Positions 63,616 through 64,000 of a stretch of DNA of 64,000 bases are shown in pieces. The position numbers and the translations under genes were made by a program. The notes under the pieces are model-generated. The model was not told the DNA's origin. It did not search any database and saw nothing but the letters and a program-made list of their open reading frames with translations. The first letter of the stretch is position 1. Every line of letters begins with the position of its first letter. The stretch is from Megaera_A sp965233855 (GTDB taxonomy: Bacteria; Pseudomonadota; Alphaproteobacteria; Rickettsiales; Rickettsiaceae), in assembly GCA_965233855.1 (NCBI GenBank), contig OZ247586.1:124001-188000 (forward strand). Reading direction: 5' to 3'.

Positions 63616-64000
63616 TCAACTATATATTCTTTCGTATCTTGAGCCAAGAGAAGTTAGAATTTCATAGCCATTGGTACCGCATAATTTAGCAATTCTATCA
63701 GCTGTAAAACCCCCCCCCAATACTTCAACATTTTGTCCCAAAAAGAGCAGATCAGCAGGTATTTTAGAAATATCAATAATGCTTAAATCCATTGAAACTC
63801 TGCCGATTATTGGCGCTTCATAACTTTCAATCATTACGCGACCTTTATTACTAAAACCTCTTAAAAAACCATCAGCATACCCAACTGGAATAGTGGCAAT
63901 TGAGCAACTTTTTTTATTGTTATTCGTATATGTTCCGTTATATCCAACCGACTCTCCAGCCTGCAAGGTAGAAAGTTGAATTATTGGAGCTCTCAAAGAA
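63616..64000 (-). CDS. alr: Alanine racemase, C-terminal part (5' end outside window)
   Basis: The frame is open to the window edge. The C-terminal barrel of PLP-dependent alanine racemase is seen: VGYNGTYTNN, CSIATIPVGYADGFLRG, RVSMDLSIID and the end CGTNGYEILTSLGSRYERIY. The enzyme makes D-Ala for peptidoglycan. A run of nine C on the plus strand (63710-63718; G on the coding strand) encodes LGGGF and is a likely slippage site. The frame is intact in this copy. Confidence 0.95.
   Translation of the reverse strand, partial: SLRAPIIQLSTLQAGESVGYNGTYTNNNKKSCSIATIPVGYADGFLRGFSNKGRVMIESYEAPIIGRVSMDLSIIDISKIPADLLFLGQNVEVLGGGFTADRIAKLCGTNGYEILTSLGSRYERIYS

Overview
The window is AT-rich, densely coded DNA from an obligate intracellular alphaproteobacterium, most likely a member of the Rickettsiales. 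The evidence is a VirB4-type secretion ATPase beside a Cys-rich protein that resembles the N-terminus of rickettsial VirB6, a giant NAD-glutamate dehydrogenase, ProP-like transporters, an alr-mlaE-mlaF block, a zapA-6S RNA block, an alphaproteobacterial-type DksA, and few metabolic genes. Cell-envelope genes are well represented: ftsA, mreB, mreC, lptF, lptG, dacB, alr, tamA, tamB and mlaE/F. This suggests a bacterium that still makes peptidoglycan and LPS. No lineage below the order can be assigned by reading alone.

Layout. 1-705 is the 3' part of ftsA. 712-2235 is an insertion sequence with perfect 20-bp terminal inverted repeats; its transposase has lost a central catalytic segment, and its right end truncates yraN. 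2456-12974 holds transport and envelope genes: an MFS transporter, a VanX-like protein lacking key active-site residues, lptG, mreB, mreC, a tail-anchored pseudokinase with a small membrane partner, lptF and ubiD. 12991-18893 (minus strand) carries an alkylation-repair pair, pheT, pheS and mrp. 18973-23750 (plus strand) is hflK-hflC-degP, trhO and a winged-helix regulator. 23751-24361 is non-coding and carries a 217-bp MITE whose ends match the insertion sequence. 24362-37098 (minus strand) is parC, tamB, tamA, a VirB6-N-like Cys-rich exported protein and virB4.

37301-43100 holds candidate host-interaction genes around ftsK and carD: a HAD-like protein with a very acidic tail, and a tandem duplication of an ankyrin-like gene in which one copy is dead. 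Each duplication unit carries a hairpin whose loop contains a second hairpin. 43196-51986 is dksA, xerC and mnmE (minus), then NAD-GDH, a RodZ-like protein, a coiled-coil protein, zapA and 6S RNA (plus). 52033-64000 holds a PAP2 phosphatase, an exported methyltransferase without a convincing start codon, peptide deformylase, an outer-membrane barrel gene with an in-frame UGA, a dicarboxylate symporter, dacB, an MFS transporter preceded by a 21-residue membrane peptide under a near-consensus promoter, rplU-rpmA, and mlaF-mlaE-alr.

A recurring theme is gene decay and catalytic loss: the transposase, yraN, the ankyrin copy, the UGA-interrupted porin-like gene, the VanX-like protein, the pseudokinase and the methyltransferase start. 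The strongest candidates for something undescribed are the pseudokinase/membrane-protein pair beside mreBC, the small membrane peptide with its own promoter, the UGA-interrupted barrel, and the tandem ankyrin-hairpin unit.
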